In this document: positions 33,716-43,833 of the stretch, in pieces
How positions within the stretch are numbered: position 1 is the first letter of the stretch
How the letters are laid out: every line of letters begins with the position of its first letter
The notes under the pieces: model-generated
Told to the model about the DNA's origin: nothing
Database searches by the model: none
The model's input: the letters and a program-made list of their open reading frames with translations, nothing else
Source: Hofstenia miamia
Taxonomy: Eukaryota; Xenacoelomorpha; Acoela
Assembly: GCA_004352715.1 (NCBI GenBank)
Contig: SCFE01000016.1
Location: 467,333 to 531,332, forward strand
DNA length: 64,000 nucleotides
Reading direction: 5' to 3'
Translations under genes and position numbers: made by a program

Positions 33716-36700
33716 ATGACAGGGAGGAGAAATTCGTGCTTAAAGAATGAATTAACTCATGAAAGTGAGAATAGTTTTAAGCTTTGCAAGAAGATCGCTG
33801 AACTTTCACAGGTTGTCCACATGCTTTTTGTTCGCAACCATCAACATGAAATCCAACTTAAGCTGTTTAAGCAGGCATGCTCCAATGAAGTCAATCAACT
33901 CATAAGACATTGCCAAACGTCAGAAGAGAAACACCAAAATCAAATGAAACTGCAAGAAGAAGAATTCATTTCAAAGTTGGACAAAATCACTGCCGAAAAA
34001 AACTTAGAGCATTTCACCAATGACAAGCTTGAGAAGCAAATTCAACAGCTTACACAAAGTTTGCTTTCAGTAAAGAAAGATATACATCAAGAAAATGCTG
34101 AAAAAGAAAGTGAGTTTAACGAACTTTATAAAAGCTTAAAGGAAGATAACGAGCTGCTACGAATTAAAAATGAAGAACTAAATGTTGAAATTCAGACACT
34201 TGTGTGCTCAAACTCCGATAAAAATGTTGAAATTGAAAAATTACTAAGCAAAATTAAAGATCTAGAAGAAAGATTGAAAAATTCTAGACAACAGATCAGT
34301 GTCAATGCTGAAAAAAATAGCACCGAACTCAATGAAAAAATTAATATATTAAAGACTGCAAACAATGAACTTAGTAAAAAAATTACTGACCATCAGAAAC
34401 TTTTGGATGAATTAAATGAGGAGTTGAAGGAAAAGAACATGATCATTGCAACAAAAAAGGACGTAACAAAGTTAAGAGATCCCGAATCCGTAATTTTTTC
34501 AATATTAATGTATATGTATATAAACTATATATATATATATATAGATATATATATATAAAATAGATATGAATTTATAAAAAGCTTAGCTTAAAATTTCATT
34601 TTCCAGTTTTGCTGCAATATAATTCAAAGTTCTTTTTTTGTAATAGTTTCTACAAAAAGGCAAACAATAACTTTTTATTCTTTCGCTTTATGCTTTTTGC
34701 ATATTAGTTAGTTATTTCACTTCAGCAGTAATTAGGATTAATTTAAAATTTCAAACATTTTTTTCTAACTCTATTTTTAACCCGTATTCAATAATTTGGT
34801 GGTTCTTAATAATATATAATTCAATTGTTTAATCTTTGCTCCCCAAATAACAGTTAGTGCATATTGCAAATTTGCTAGCTCTTTGTGTTTTATGGAAATT
34901 TTTATATCTTTTTCATTGACCAAAAACCACAAAACATTTATATCGTTCTTATAGTGACGTAACACGCGGTAGGACGTCTTAAAGTACTTCTCATAAACGC
35001 ATTATATAACACCATTTCTGCACCATTGTTGAATGCCATCCAGTATCCACCAGTTTCGAAACGTCTTCAAACGTCTTCTAGAAGTTTTCTAAACGATTTC
35101 AAAACCATTTTAAGAGGTGTTATAAGAGGACTTCTGAAACGCTTTATTGTTTACTGTGTGAAACCTTTTCTTTTTAAATTAGATAAAATTGCGGGTACCT
35201 TTCTCTCTTTTTTTAATCTACTTTGAATTTCTGAATAAAACTTTAATGATGAATAGAAATATACACCTAAAATTAATCTCCATGTTTATAATTTTCAGCT
35301 TCTCTCTTGTCAATGAAGTTTTCGTTGTATTTATTGCCACTTCAATAGATTTCAATTATTTATAGATAATCCATTTTGTATTGCTATTTTGCATACATTG
35401 TCAAATTCATCTTGGTTTTTATCACTTTCTGAACAATTTCTTTTGCAATAAAATTCTTTTCATGAATTGGCTATGTTTCATTTATAATGACTGGAAATTA
35501 TCTACTGTACCTTTAAGAACCTCTTTGATTTAACTTTAACACTCGAATATGCACCATTTAATTTTGTAATAAGAGCTCTTTTTGTTAGAAATGAATTATA
35601 CTATGGTAAATGTTTACAAATTTATCATATTGATCCAGTTTATTCGGTAAAACATTGTGTTCAACAGTGTTAAACGTTTTCAAAAAATCCACCATAGTTA
35701 TAGGTATAATGCCTAGTTATCTATCCAATTCATTTAGAGAGTTATTGTAAAGCCTTGTCAAAGCATGTGATGTTGATTTTACTTTTTTATATGCAAATTG
35801 ATTATTATTTATTTTTCTAAGTACAGGTTCTGGGAAATTTACTTATAAATTTTTCTAACCCTCATGCAGCATTTTCAGTAATTATAATCGGCCTAAATTT
35901 ACCAGGTGTCATAATAAACATTTTCCATTATCGCGGAAATAGCCCTAAGCACAAACTCTTTAGCATATATATATATATATAATAGCGATTTTTGCTTGAA
36001 AATTGGAGGGAAGTTACATTATATTGCTTCAATGAAAACATTCACCCGGAATTATCTTTATGGGTTGAAGCTACTTGAAAACGTCAAAATTTTATCCAAC
36101 TCCAAGAAATTGAGAGCAACCATAACTAGTTGCCAGATTTTAGTACTTGTGTCAAATAGTTCCGACAAAATTTAATATTTTCGAAAGGACACATCACCAT
36201 CTTCTAAAATTTTGCAGAAATGTGTTTAATAGATAAACACTAAGTCAGAAAATTTCAAGGAAGCATTTTATTTTTCCAGGATCTATTAATAGGGCTAATA
36301 ACCACAGAACAGATTGCAATATGAAAACAAATCTTATTAATAGGATGCATTTTTGTTTCAATACATAATAGATGGCACATTAAGCAGAATTGTATATATG
36401 TAAAGAAAGTTTTGTGTTGATTAGAACTAAATTTAGCATCTGAGGATCTTAACATCAGTGTCACTATAACAAGGGTCATTCATTTAAAGACCTCACAACT
36501 CTACAAACTTTAAAATTAATGTTCTCAACGTATGCATTGTGCATTTGCTACTAATTTGTATGTACAAATAATATACTATCTGGAAATATTTTAACATTCC
36601 CATCAGTTTTTAATATGTAAATTGACATATTAATCAATAGATTCTTTAAATTTCTAGTATAAAGTAAAACTCGTAGAATAGAAAAATAGTTTCATTATTC

Positions 36701-37503
36701 TCTTGAGGGGTGCTACTCAAACGATTTCGGGAAATAAATAATTTGGTTAAATTTTTTTACAAAGGCAGTTCTCTTGAACTTTGAAATATAGAATTAAATA
36801 ATGAAAATGGGTCTTTAGACTATATTGGAAATGGTGAAAATGAAAAAAGAGATATCTCGGTTGAGAATGGAACTTTCTAATCGTGAAGGAAATTTCAACA
36901 GGATGTTTAGTGATATTCAACCCATAGTTATTGATCGCCGAACACTTGATGGTGCAGTCCCCAGACCAAAACTGTCCAGAGCACGCACAACTCTAGACGT
37001 ACGTTTATTATCTTTTGCAAACATCAAATATATTATATTTTAAAGACTGCCGTGTTGGAATATAGAAAATGTAATATTTCTTGCTTTTTTGGTATTTGCT
37101 TTAATAATTACTTCCAAAATGTATTGTAATAAATTCATAAGATTTTACTCCATGAATGCAAATTTTAGATAACATTCAAAGATAGAAGAACAGTAATTAG
37201 AAATCTCTTTCAATAAGACATTATTCTAGCTTAATGATTATGTTTAATTAATAATTAAAAATAGAAGAATCTTTGTTTATAATGATCTATGACTACTCAT
37301 ATTTTTTAAATTTTACTCTTAGTCGTGACATCACAGACTTCATCGCAAATTAAGTGATGCTTATTTAGGAATCACTTCCAAGATTATCTACAAAGATAGG
37401 AGTCAGAGGAAACGAAATAAATATTCAACGCAGTCAAACATCCCATCAATCTGGAAATTCGATACGTCCGTTTTTCCAAAAGCAAAGATCGTTTATAAAA
37501 TGA
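33716..37503 (+). CDS. FAM184-like coiled-coil protein (partial gene model)
   Basis: Exon 1 starts at ATG 33716 and runs to a donor at 34489 (GAATCC then GTAATT) or 34462; either preserves phase 0. Its N terminus, LCKKIAELSQVVHMLFVRN followed by HEIQLKLFKQACSNEVNQLI, matches the opening helix of the FAM184 family. The rest of the exon is a continuous Leu/Glu/Lys heptad coiled coil. A second exon, 36819-36998 (60 aa), has acceptor GGGTCTTTAG and donor GTACGT and contains RLRMELSNREGNFNRMF, a C-terminal family block. A last exon, 37369-37503 (44 aa plus stop), has acceptor CTTATTTAG, stays in phase and ends RPFFQKQRSFIK. The model gives about 362 aa, far shorter than the roughly 1100 aa of vertebrate FAM184A, so internal exons may be missing from this model. 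FAM184 function is poorly known. The 2.3-kb intron holds a reverse-transcriptase relic. Confidence 0.7.
34519..34558. repeat. (TA)n run at the start of the FAM184-like intron
   Basis: Imperfect TATATAGATATATA sequence beginning 30 nt after the predicted donor. It produces an artificial open frame continuing exon 1. Confidence 0.85.
34980..35150. other. Cluster of AAACG words
   Basis: At least six AAACG words within about 160 bp (cataAACGc, cgAAACGtc, caAACGtc, ctAAACGat, gAAACGct), some in direct repeats of ACTTCT...AAACGC. There is no coding signal. It may be an old MITE without recognisable ends. Confidence 0.35.
35490..35930 (-). pseudogene. Reverse-transcriptase relic in the FAM184-like intron
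   Basis: The minus strand gives TPGKFRPIIITENAA, then after a shift NNNQFAYKKVKSTSHALTRL, then ITMVDFLKTFNTVEHNVL with NKLDQYDKF, the D-F-x-K-x-F-x-T-V-x-H box. A weak VKSKRFLKGTV remnant of the PQG box follows near 35510. At least one stop and one shift are present. It is antisense to the host gene. Confidence 0.7.
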
Positions 37504-38975
37504 ACTACACAGACTAAATATAAAATGAATTTTACACGGGTAACAAACAAAACGCATACATGGAAGTACAATATTTGCTTCAAACTGTGAAATGTGTAAA
37601 TTATTCCATATAAAATACAATCTTAAGTAACCAGTCATCGACTACTACCAAATAATCTAAATAAGGACGTATGCCTATTCGATTTTAAATGTAAAATATA
37701 ACTATTATTCTTCTCAAAATTTTTTAGATTAAGCACGATATGCCCTCTGTATGGTATACTTTTAATTACCACAATTTTGTGATTGTTTTACATGTGTATT
37801 ATACCTTACATAAATGGGATTAAAATGTTAATTGAAGCAATTGATTTCAAAAACTATTTTTGCACTATCTTGAATTTGAGGATATACGAAAATATTTTTT
37901 AGAAAATGCATTTAGCCACATCATACGTCAAATAGTTGCTCTATATCACGAATTTGGTGTGGTACAAAATTTTTGCTTTCATTCTTAACAATGTGCCAAC
38001 GGCAAAAATTATAATTCCGAGAATATTGACCAGCAGTAATAGAATGCGTCAATTTGTTTCCGATCACGAAAATTGCATGCCGTAAAATAGTTTTACAAAC
38101 GTTTACCACCAAAATCTAAGTCAGTTAATTTGTAATCACTTCAAACCTGGAATTCCCCAGTTTTAAGCGGCGACTCTAATTTTTATTTGAGGTTATTCGC
38201 AGTTAAAAATATAAAAAATTACAACAATTTTGCATTAGGCCGAGCGCAACACTAGCAGGTTAGTGATTCTATTTCTTCTTATCCTTATTCGCAACATTTT
38301 AAAGTTAAAGAAAAAGGCAAAATGTTTTGTAATTGTTATTGCTGTTGCAGACATTTTCCAAGACCGCGCACACATCTGGAAGCCATTTCCAAGAGCAATT
38401 AAATGGATTTCCGCTAAGCCTTTTACTGATGTGTTCGCCTGGCCTTAGTTGCCTCAAGGTTTTGTGTTTAGAATTTTGCTTTGTTTTAGAAAAAGTATTC
38501 TTGAACATTATTGTTGAAAATGGTAGATTTCCTGGTCTCAAGAGAAAATAATAGTTTGTTCCATTAAGTACTTTATCAGTATTCTTTTGATATTTTATTA
38601 TAAAATTTTATTCTTAACCAAGCTGCTGCGGCAATATTGAGATTGATAATTTTGTGGGAATGCTACGCATTAGATTCAAGAGGAGTATTTGTAATCAGTT
38701 TGACCCTAACCGCTCCCGAAGAACTTCAACCGCTCAGAATTTGATTTGGATTCAATTCATAAAGGAATGGGTTATTTTATCCGAATTGTAAAATTACAGT
38801 GCTGGACTAAAATTTTTAAACCTGGTGTAATAAGCCATATATTATGCAAATGAAATGATTTATACTAAAATATATTAAAGTTATAATTCCTAAATAAGTA
38901 ATAAGACTACGATATATGTCACAACTAAATTATGTATAAGTTAGAATAACAGGAAAAGCTTATACAATTACTGTT
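37504..38975. other. Intergenic stretch after the FAM184-like gene
   Basis: No canonical AATAAA lies close after the stop. A patch at 38345-38455 is conspicuously less AT-rich and open in more than one frame (for example HTSGSHFQEQLNGFPLSLLL on plus); no family is recognised. Confidence 0.35.
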
Positions 38976-41900
38976 GTCAAAAGTTCTTGTATTTTTTGTA
39001 CCATTAATTCCATATTAGAACTGTAGATGTTAAAAACAATTAGAAATTTTTGTAGTGAAAGTAACAAAATATGTATATAATTAATTGTGTATCACAACCG
39101 ACATGGTCCGAGGCGACCATTTTGCAACTATTATAAAGATGCGGTGTAAATAACTTTTAAAAAACTTTGGTGTTAATAACGTTGTAAGAACAGCTTTGTA
39201 GCATGGAGATTGAACTACATTCCACATAGGTTCATTGGTTAATCCAGCGTTGCAACTATAGAGTCCCAACTCAAGTAAATTTTAATGCTTAAGAATATAA
39301 TACTGAAATATATTGTACATTCGGTTAAATTCACTAAGTTTGCAAGAAGAAGATATAATACACGAATGCATAACGCCTTCATAACTTGTTTCAAAAACCC
39401 TGTAAACAACAGCATATCCAACAATAAACATCCCCTTCATCGGATAATGTGCAGCAAAGAAAATAAGTCAAATATGTTTTTAAGGAATCACAGTAGCACT
39501 ATATATATATATTGCAGGACGTCTAAGAAACAGAAAAAGTTTACTGTACTTGCACGACAATATCTGACAACAAATACATTACCTGATTTTCCATAAAAAC
39601 TGAATATTACTAGCTATTGTTTAGATTGTAACCCCTTTACTTTTATCATAATTGATACGGCAAGTAAAACTTTTATTTATCATTAAAAAAGCACAAATGT
39701 TAATGAAAAGGGATGGCTTAACACAGATCATAATCCGATAAAGTCATTTGAAATATATAATATTGTTGTAAATTCATCCTTCAACGCCCACTTAATCGCA
39801 ATAATTCTTGTAAAGCGATGTTAACTATATATGTTATATGTGGTTTATCCTTTCGTTTATAGATATATCTGCAGCTGTGATAATCTAAGCAACACCAGGG
39901 TGCTAAAGCACCCTACAAAGCACATGAAAGCCTAAACAATATAACTCTGATTTTGTTGGCATAACATGTACTCTATTTAACAAGCGATAATTGGCTCGAA
40001 TGTTTTGACAATACATTACAGAAAGTATAACGTTTGAGACAATTACAAATATTTATCACACTAACAATGGGTTTCCAGCAAAAATATGCGAATGCAAAAT
40101 AGGGCATTTCCACTATGACATAATTTCAGAGTAATACAGTAGAACTCCTCTATAGTGATTCACTATAGTGTTCACTGAACATCCTCTACTATATCATCTA
40201 TAATAATTTCTTCTATAATAGACTCCCTCTATAATTAATATTATTCTTTGTCTTCCTCTGTAATGAAGTTTCTCTATTAAAATGCTACTATAATCGAACT
40301 TCATGATGTGATATTTCCCAGTTCATTTTGAATTCCTCTATATAAGAATTAAATATGCAATGATTTTATTTTTTCAGATGTTATAATTTTAATTATTTTA
40401 GGTACTAAGCAAAAGCCCCTCATTATGGAAAGTAATTCAAGAAGAAAATGTAGCAAATGTACATTAACAATATGTACCAACATTTTGTAATATTGTAGTT
40501 ACCCTGATCACAGCGTTTGCTATATACAGTAGTGGCTGAATTAATGGAATATTTGTTAAAGTTGGCGAAACGACAATAATAGACAAGTTTCAAAGTTCAA
40601 CAAGCTTCATCTAGGCACGTAGACTGGGAGTGCTGATGTTGTCCATATTGTTTAGCACGCCAAAAATGCTACGAAATGATCCCTGCCATTACACAGTGCA
40701 GCGGGGTTACATGATTTTAGACTGCGGTGGACAAGAGACATGGACGTGTCACCTTGCAAGAAAACGCAAATTATTACTCTGTATAATGAAGCTGGATTTA
40801 AGCAGAAAAGTATTTCAGANGTCAAAAGTTCTTGTATTTTTTGTACCATTAATTCCATATTAGAACTGTAGATGTTAAAAACAATTAGAAATTTTTGTAG
40901 TGAAAGTAACAAAATATGTATATAATTAATTGTGTATCACAACCGACATGGTCCGAGGCGACCATTTTGCAACTATTATAAAGATGCGGTGTAAATAACT
41001 TTTAAAAAACTTTGGTGTTAATAACGTTGTAAGAACAGCTTTGTAGCATGGAGATTGAACTACATTCCACATAGGTTCATTGGTTAATCCAGCGTTGCAA
41101 CTATAGAGTCCCAACTCAAGTAAATTTTAATGCTTAAGAATATAATACTGAAATATATTGTACATTCGGTTAAATTCACTAAGTTTGCAAGAAGAAGATA
41201 TAATACACGAATGCATAACGCCTTCATAACTTGTTTCAAAAACCCTGTAAACAACAGCATATCCAACAATAAACATCCCCTTCATCGGATAATGTGCAGC
41301 AAAGAAAATAAGTCAAATATGTTCTTAAGGAATCACAGTAGCACTATATATATATATTGCAGGACGTCTAAGAAACAGAAAAAGTTTACTGTACTTGCAC
41401 GACAATATCTGACAACAAATACATTACCTGATTTTCCATAAAAACTGAATATTACTAGCTATTGTTTAGATTGTAACCCCTTTACTTTTATCATAATTGA
41501 TACGGCAAGTAAAACTTTTATTTATCATTAAAAAAGCACAAATGTTAATGAAAAGGGATGGCTTAACACAGATCATAATCCGATAAAGTCATTTGAAATA
41601 TATAATATTGTTGTAAATTCATCCTTCAACGCCCACTTAATCGCAATAATTCTTGTAAAGCGATGTTAACTATATATGTTATATGTGGTTTATCCTTTCG
41701 TTTATAGATATATCTGCAGCTGTGATAATCTAAGCAACACCAGGGTGCTAAAGCACCCTACAAAGCACATGAAAGCCTAAACAATATAACTCTGATTTTG
41801 TTGGCATAACATGTACTCTATTTAACAAGCGATAATTGGCTCGAATGTTTTGACAATACATTACAGAAAGTATAACGTTTGAGACAATTACAAATATTTA

Positions 41901-42664
41901 TCACACTAACAATGGGTTTCCAGCAAAAATATGCGAATGCAAAATAGGGCATTTCCACTATGACATAATTTCAGAGTAATACAGTAGAACTCCTCTATAG
42001 TGATTCACTATAGTGTTCACTGAACATCCTCTACTATATCATCTATAATAATTTCTTCTATAATAGACTCCCTCTATAATTAATATTATTCTTTGTCTTC
42101 CTCTGTAATGAAGTTTCTCTATTAAAATGCTACTATAATCGAACTTCATGATGTGATATTTCCCAGTTCATTTTGAATTCCTCTATATAAGAATTAAATA
42201 TGCAATGATTTTATTTTTTCAGATGTTATAATTTTAATTATTTTAGGTACTAAGCAAAAGCCCCTCATTATGGAAAGTAATTCAAGAAGAAAATGTAGCA
42301 AATGTACATTAACAATATGTACCAACATTTTGTAATATTGTAGTTACCCTGATCACAGCGTTTGCTATATACAGTAGTGGCTGAATTAATGGAATATTTG
42401 TTAAAGTTGGCGAAACGACAATAATAGACAAGTTTCAAAGTTCAACAAGCTTCATCTAGGCACGTAGACTGGGAGTGCTGATGTTGTCCATATTGTTTAG
42501 CACGCCAAAAATGCTACGAAATGATCCCTGCCATTACACAGTGCAGCGGGGTTACATGATTTTAGACTGCGGTGGACAAGAGACATGGACGTGTCACCTT
42601 GCAAGAAAACGCAAATTATTACTCTGTATAATGAAGCTGGATTTAAGCAGAAAAGTATTTCAGA
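38976..42664. repeat. 1844-bp near-identical duplication across a single N
   Basis: 38976-40819 repeats as 40821-42664 with one base difference noticed (near 39476 versus 41321). The copies are separated only by N at 40820. Copy 1 stops abruptly inside a Tc1 element that is complete in copy 2. This is best explained as an unmerged contig overlap or two alleles placed in series, not a biological tandem duplication. Confidence 0.92.
41130..41441 (+). pseudogene. Possible LINE C-terminal relic
   Basis: A 103-codon frame contains RRRYNTRMHNAF and, further on, CRTSKKQKKFTVLARQYL followed by NTLPDF, resembling the YNTR...RT-x-x-x-x-K-S-F...N-x-LP C terminus of some reverse transcriptases. The match is loose. 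An identical frame lies in the duplicated copy at 39285-39596. Confidence 0.35.
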
Positions 42665-43719
42665 GGAAACGGGTTAGTCAGGGAGCCATATCCAAAATTA
42701 TCAAGCATCATCAGATATCTGGAGAAGTTGATACTAGTCAAAAAGGCAATTGCGGAGGAAGCGAATCACAACCCCCAGAGACGATGCTTTCATTTTGACA
42801 TCAAGCAAAAATAGACCCCTGCAAGACATTGGATGACTGGCATGTGAACTGCAACAAGCTGGAGTTAAAATTGCATCCAGAACTGTGCGGACTCGCCTTC
42901 TTGAGGTCAGTTGTTGCAGATGTAGACCTCAAAAGAAGCAACTTTTGACAAAAAGCGCTTACAGTGGGTAAAGGACCACAGATCAATAGATATCGGTGAT
43001 TGGAGGAAGGTTAAAAAATATTCAAATACAACTGGCAATGAAATATAATTGATATTTAGGTGATGATGACAGACGAGAGCACTTTCTTTGTGCAGGGATG
43101 GAAGAGTCACTATGTAAGACGGACATGTGGCGAGCCCCTTCACAGTGAACACATCCGACAAGCTGTCAAACACCCTGATAAGGTGATGTTCTGGGCGTGC
43201 ATAGGCCATCAGGGACCTGGCAGGATATATCCTGTGGCAGGAATGATGAATTCAGATCATTACTGCCATGTGCTGGAGAATAGAGCCAAGTCTCAGTATG
43301 ATGAGTGGTTTCCCGATTTTAATGGAACATATCAACACGACTTGGCTCACCGTCATATTTCCAAGAAGTCGCTCGCAAAGCTAAGAGAGCTGAATATTCC
43401 TGTCCTCCCATGGCCAGGCAACAGTCCTGATGTCAGCCCAATTGAGAATTTGTTCTTAATTGTGAAGCAAGAGCTCAACAATGGTGACTGCACCACCAAA
43501 ACTAAGTTGATTTATGCAGTAATCGACATCCGGTTTCTAACTAAAAAAATCAAAAAATGTTGCCAGGTCTTGATGGACTCAATGTCAAAGTGAATTGAAC
43601 CTCTTATCAAATCTAAAGGAGGACATAGTAAATATTAGCATTGTATTTTGTAGAGTCTTTTGCATGAAAATTAAAAAACTGCTATTTTGAAAAATATTTC
43701 ATTAATTCGGCCACTACTG
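42372..43719 (+). mobile_element. Tc1-type transposon, 1348 bp
   Basis: Inverted ends beginning CAGTAGTGGCYGAATTAATG extend for about 30 bp. TA duplications flank it at 42370-42371 and 43720-43721. It contains a degenerate DD34E transposase in plus orientation. Confidence 0.88.
42475..43675 (+). pseudogene. Tc1 transposase, frameshifted
   Basis: The HTH region includes RVSQGAISKIIKHH; after a shift come RITTPRDDAFILTSSKN and GVKIASRTVRTRLLEV, then KKRLQWVKDHRSIDIGDWRK. A 50-bp insert with GT...AG ends (43010-43059) separates DWRK from VMMTDESTFFVQGW. Catalytic residues are present: D in TDES, D in HDLAHRH, and E in SPDVSPIENLF with 34 residues between the last two, so DD34E. Near the end DSMSK is followed by TGA and IEPLIKSKGGHSKY, where the family has Arg; this is probably CGA to TGA. 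Confidence 0.85.
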
Positions 43720-43833
43720 TATATTGTACTTGCAATAAATACGAGAGTAACTGAAGTATTTTTTCATCCTCAATAATGAAGTGAATCATTTATAGCAACC
43801 AACCGAAATTCACTATAAAGAAGTTCTACTGTA

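Larger units (their letters stand above)
41982..43831. mobile_element. pogo/Tigger-like element carrying a nested Tc1
   Basis: Inverted ends share CAGTAGAACTYCTYTATAG with TA at both edges (41980-41981, 43832-43833). Subtracting the nested Tc1 (42372-43719) leaves roughly 500 bp, with no transposase of its own. The left arm holds repeated CCTCTATAAT-like words, probably subterminal repeats. A duplicate left end starts at 40137 in the artefactual copy. Confidence 0.7.

Noticed and set aside
39888-39920. Hairpin AGGGTGCT-AA-AGCACCCT considered as a Helitron 3' end
   Set aside because: No CTRR terminus at the expected distance and no 5' TC end found.
38976-42664. Interpretation of the 1.84-kb repeat as a segmental duplication
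   Set aside because: Separation by a single N and truncation mid-transposon favour an assembly artefact.
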